DNA of 64,000 nt from Omphiscola glabra (taxonomy: Eukaryota > Mollusca > Gastropoda > Lymnaeidae): assembly GCA_964017045.1 (NCBI GenBank), contig OZ024795.1, positions 52,181,350 to 52,245,349 of the forward strand, given 5' to 3'. Shown here piece after piece: positions 59,801-64,000 of the stretch (the first letter of the stretch is position 1; every line of letters begins with the position of its first letter). The position numbers were made by a program, and so were the translations under genes. The notes under the pieces were generated by a model, which saw nothing but the letters and a program-made list of their open reading frames with translations, searched no databases and was not told where the DNA came from.

Positions 59801-62800
59801 TAAATGTGTTGAACTATGTCCACTAAATATGTTGAACTATGTCTACTAAATGTGTTGAACTATGTCCACTAAATGTGTTGAAATATGTCCACTAAATGTG
59901 TTGAACTATGTCCACTAAATGTGTTGATCTATGTCCACTAAATGTGTTGAACTATGTCCACTAAATGTGTTGAACTATGTGTAATAAATGTGTTGAACTA
60001 TGTCCACTAAATGTGTTGAACTATGTCCACTAAATGTGTTGAACTATGTCCACTAAATGTGTTGAAATATGTCCACAAAATGTGTTGACCTATGTCCACT
60101 AAATGTGTTGAACTATGTGCAGTAAATGTGTTGAACTATGTGCACTAAATGTGTTGATCTATGTGTACTAAATGGGATGAACTATGTGCACTAATTGTGT
60201 TGAACTATGTCCACTTAATGTGTTGAACTATGTCCACTTAATGTGTTAAACTATGTGTACTATATGTGTTGAACTATGTCCACTAAATGTGTTGAACTAT
60301 GCGCACTAAATGTGTTAAACTATGAGCACTAAATGTGTTGAACTATGTCCACTAAATGTGTTGACCTATGTCCACTAAATGTGTTGAACTATGTGCACTA
60401 AATGTGTTGAACTATGTGCACTAAATGTGTTGATCTATGTGTACTAAATGTGATGAACTATGTGCACTAATTGTGTTGAACTATGTCCACTTAATGTGTT
60501 GAACTATGTCCACTAAATGTGTTGAACTATGTCCACTAAATGTGTTGAACTATGTCCACTAAATGTGTTGAACTATGTCCAATAAATGTGTTGAACTATT
60601 TGCTCTAAATGTGTTGAACTATGACCACTAAATGTGTTGAACTATGACCACTAAATGTGTTGAACTATATCCACTAAATGTGTTGATCTATGTGTACTAA
60701 ATGTGATGAACTATGTGCACTAATTGTGTTGAACTATGTCCACTAAATGTGTTAAACTATGTGTACTAAATGTGTTGAACTATGTCCACTAAATGTGTTG
60801 AACTATGTCCACTAAATGTGTTGAACTATGTCCACTAAATGTGTTGAACTATGTCCAATAAATGTGTTGAACTATGTCCACTAAATGTGTTGAACTATGT
60901 GTACTAAATGTGTTGAACTATGTGTAATAAATGTGTTGAACTATGTGTAATAAATGTGTTGAACTATGTGTACTAAATGTGTTGAACTATGTGTACTAAA
61001 TCTGTTGAACTATGTGCACTAAATGTGTTGAACTATGTCCACTAAATGTGTTAAACTATGTGTACTAAATGTGTTGAACTTTGTCCACTAAATGTGTTGA
61101 ACTATGCGCACTAAATGTGTTGAACTATGTGTACTAAATGTGTTGAACTATGTGTACTAAATGTGTTGAACTATGTGCACTAAATGTGTTGAACTATGTC
61201 CACTAAATGTGTTGAACTAATTGTACTAAATGTGTTGAACTATGTCCACTAAATGTGTTGAACTATGTCCACTAAATGTGTTGAACTATGTCCACTAAAT
61301 GTGTTGAACTATGCCCACTAAATGTGTTGAACTATGTCCACTAAATGTGTTGAACTATGTCCACTAAATGTGTTGAACTATGTGACCTAAATGTGTTGAA
61401 CTATGTGTACTAAATGTGTTGAACTATGTGCACTAAATGTGTTGAACTATATCCACTAAATGTGTTGAACTATGTACACTAGATGTGTTGAACTATGTGT
61501 ACTAAATGTGTTGAACTAATTGTACTAAATGTGTTGACCTATGTCCACTAAATGTGTTTAACTATGTGCAGTAAATGTGTTGAACTATGTGCACTAAATG
61601 TGTTGATCTATGTGTACTAAATGTGATGAACTATGTGCACTAATTGTGTTGAACTATGTCCACTTAATGTGTTGAACTATGTCCACTTAATGTGTTAAAC
61701 TATGTGTACTATATGTGTTGAACTATGTCCACTAAATGTGTTGAACTATGCGCACTAAATGTGTTGAACTATGAGCACTAAATGTGTTGAACTATGTCCA
61801 CTAAATGTGTTGAACTATATCCAATAAATGTGTTGACCTATGTCCACTAAATGTGTTGAACTATGTGCACTAAATGTGTTGAACTATGTGCACTAAATGT
61901 GTTGATCTATGTGTACTAAATGTGATGAACTATGTGCACTAATTGTGTTGAACTATGTCCACTTAATGTGTTGAACTATGTCCACTAAATGTGTTAAACT
62001 ATGTGTACTAAATGTGTTGAACTATGTCCACTAAATGTGTTGAACTATGTCCACTAAATGTGTTGAACTATGTCCACTAAATGTGTTGAACTATGTCCAC
62101 TAAATGTGTTGAACTATTTGCTCTAAATGTGTTGAACTATGACCACTAAATGTGTTGAACTATGACCACTAAATGTGTTGAACTATATCCACTAAATGTG
62201 TTGATCTATGTGTACTAAATGTGATGAACTATGTGCACTAATTGTGTTGAACTATGTCCACTAAATGTGTTAAACTATGTGTACTAAATGTGTTGAACTA
62301 TGTCCACTAAATGTGTTGAACTATGTCCACTAAATGTGTTGAACTATGTCCACTAAATGTGTTGAACTATGTCCACTAAATGTGTTGAACTATGTCCACT
62401 AAATGTGTTGAACTATGTGTACTAAATGTGTTGAACTGTGTGTAATAAATGTGTTGAACTATGTGTAATAAATGTGTTGAACTATGTGTACTAAATGTGT
62501 TGAACTATGTGTACTAAATCTGTTGAACTATGTGCACTAAATGTGTTGAACTATGTCCACTAAATGTGTTAAACTATGTGTACTAAATGTGTTGAACTTT
62601 GTCCACTAAATGTGTTGAACTATGCGCACTAAATGTGTTGAACTATGTGTACTAAATGTGTTGAACTATGTGTACTAAATGTGTTGAACTATGTGCACTA
62701 AATGTGTTGAACTATGTCCACTAAATGTGTTGAACTAATTGTACTAAATGTGTTGAACTATGTCCACTAAATGTGTTGAACTATGTCCACTAAATGTGTT

Positions 62801-64000
62801 GAACTATGTCCACTAAATGTGTTGAACTATGTCCACTAAATGTGTTGAACTATGTGTACTAAATGTGTTGAACTATGTGTAATAAATGTGTTGAACTATG
62901 TGTAATAAATGTGTTGAACTATGTGTACTAAATGTGTTGAACTATGTGTACTAAATCTGTTGAACTATGTGCACTAAATGTGTTGAACTATGTCCACTAA
63001 ATGTGTTAAACTATGTGTACTAAATGTGTTGAACTTTGTCCACTAAATGTGTTGAACTATGCGCACTAAATGTGTTGAACTATGTGTACTAAATGTGTTG
63101 AACTATGTGTACTAAATGTGTTGAACTATGTGCACTAAATGTGTTGAACTATGTCCACTAAATGTGTTGAACTAATTGTACTAAATGTGTTGAACTATGT
63201 CCACTAAATGTGTTGAACTATGTCCACTAAATGTGTTGAACTATGTCCACTAAATGTGTTGAACTATGCCCACTAAATGTGTTGAACTATGTCCACTAAA
63301 TGTGTTGAACTATGTCCACTAAATGTGTTGAACTATGTGACCTAAATGTGTTGAACTATGTGTACTAAATGTGTTGAACTATGTGCACTAAATGTGTTGA
63401 ACTATATCCACTAAATGTGTTGAACTATGTACACTAGATGTGTTGAACTATGTGTACTAAATGTGTTGAACTAATTGTACTAAATGTGTTGACCTATGTC
63501 CACTAAATGTGTTTAACTATGTGCAGTAAATGTGTTGAACTATGTGCACTAAATGTGTTGATCTATGTGTACTAAATGTGATGAACTATGTGCACTAATT
63601 GTGTTGAACTATGTCCACTTAATGTGTTGAACTATGTCCACTTAATGTGTTAAACTATGTGTACTATATGTGTTGAACTATGTCCACTAAATGTGTTGAA
63701 CTATGCGCACTAAATGTGTTGAACTATGAGCACTAAATGTGTTGAACTATGTCCACTAAATGTGTTGAACTATATCCAATAAATGTGTTGACCTATGTCC
63801 ACTAAATGTGTTGAACTATGTGCACTAAATGTGTTGAACTATGTGCACTAAATGTGTTGATCTATGTGTACTAAATGTGATGAACTATGTGCACTAATTG
63901 TGTTGAACTATGTCCACTTAATGTGTTGAACTATGTCCACTAAATGTGTTAAACTATGTGTACTAAATGTGTTGAACTATGTCCACTAAATGTGTTGAAC
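38850..64000. repeat. 23-bp satellite array, more than 25 kb, runs off the right edge
   Basis: Roughly 1,090 units with core AATGTGTTGAACTATGTCCA and CTA. Named variants (GTGTACTA, GTGCACTA, GTGACCTA, AATTGTACTA, ATATCCAATA, GTGATGAACT, GCTCTAAA, GAGTTGAACTATGTGCCC) recur in fixed orders. Those orders are themselves duplicated at periods that are multiples of 23 bp (782, 1955, 2346, 2576 bp) and, where a 1-bp-deleted unit (GTGTCAAC) is included, 3012 and 3609 bp. No frame, element or unique sequence interrupts it. The left boundary near 38850 shows degenerate units. Confidence 0.98.

Noticed and set aside
38850..64000. Telomeric or rDNA spacer array
   Set aside because: The unit does not resemble TTAGGG-type telomere repeat, and no ribosomal RNA sequence borders it within the window.

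Overview
The window looks like nuclear DNA of an invertebrate animal, most likely a gastropod mollusc. It has spliced genes with GT-AG introns, a monocarboxylate-transporter-type (SLC16) gene split over about 16 kb, hAT/SPIN-type and LINE remnants, AT-rich non-coding DNA and a very heavy load of minisatellites. No species can be named from the sequence alone. Almost all long open frames here are by-products of tandem repeats whose unit length is a multiple of three.

Layout, left part. Positions 1-5.5 kb hold the last three coding exons (1421-1505, 4283-4365, 4863-4953) of a plus-strand gene that I do not recognise. Its introns carry a 25-bp array, a 63-bp array, a 14-bp array and a foldback MITE, and a poly(A) signal lies at 5448. 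After a 48-bp array (5.6-6.1 kb) comes a convergent minus-strand SLC16-like transporter with four coding exons: 22372-22552, 12280-12423, 7943-9268 and 6648-6820. All three introns are phase 1 and together the exons give 607 codons. Its introns are filled with unrelated tandem arrays (units of 12, 18, 23, 29, 32, 34, 39, 43 and about 50 bp) and hAT-type elements, one with a perfect 8-bp target-site duplication and one SPIN-like.

Middle part. From 22.7 to 31 kb there is a further hAT element with a 7/8 target-site duplication, a 14-copy 28-bp array built on CCAAT and TGACGT motifs, a small GC-richer patch with two CTCF-like motifs, a 5'-truncated LINE 3' end, and a set of plus-strand splice signals (28652, 29832/30769, 36484/36629, 36938) that could form a spliced non-coding transcript.

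Right part. 31.5-36.1 kb is a degenerate 27-bp array. About 38.85 kb to the window end (25 kb, running off the edge) is one 23-bp satellite of roughly 1,090 units with nested higher-order duplications whose periods are multiples of 23 bp. The 27-bp and 23-bp units appear to share an ancestral core. A second copy of the foldback MITE sits at 37.56-37.83 kb in the opposite orientation; both copies have 9-bp target-site duplications.
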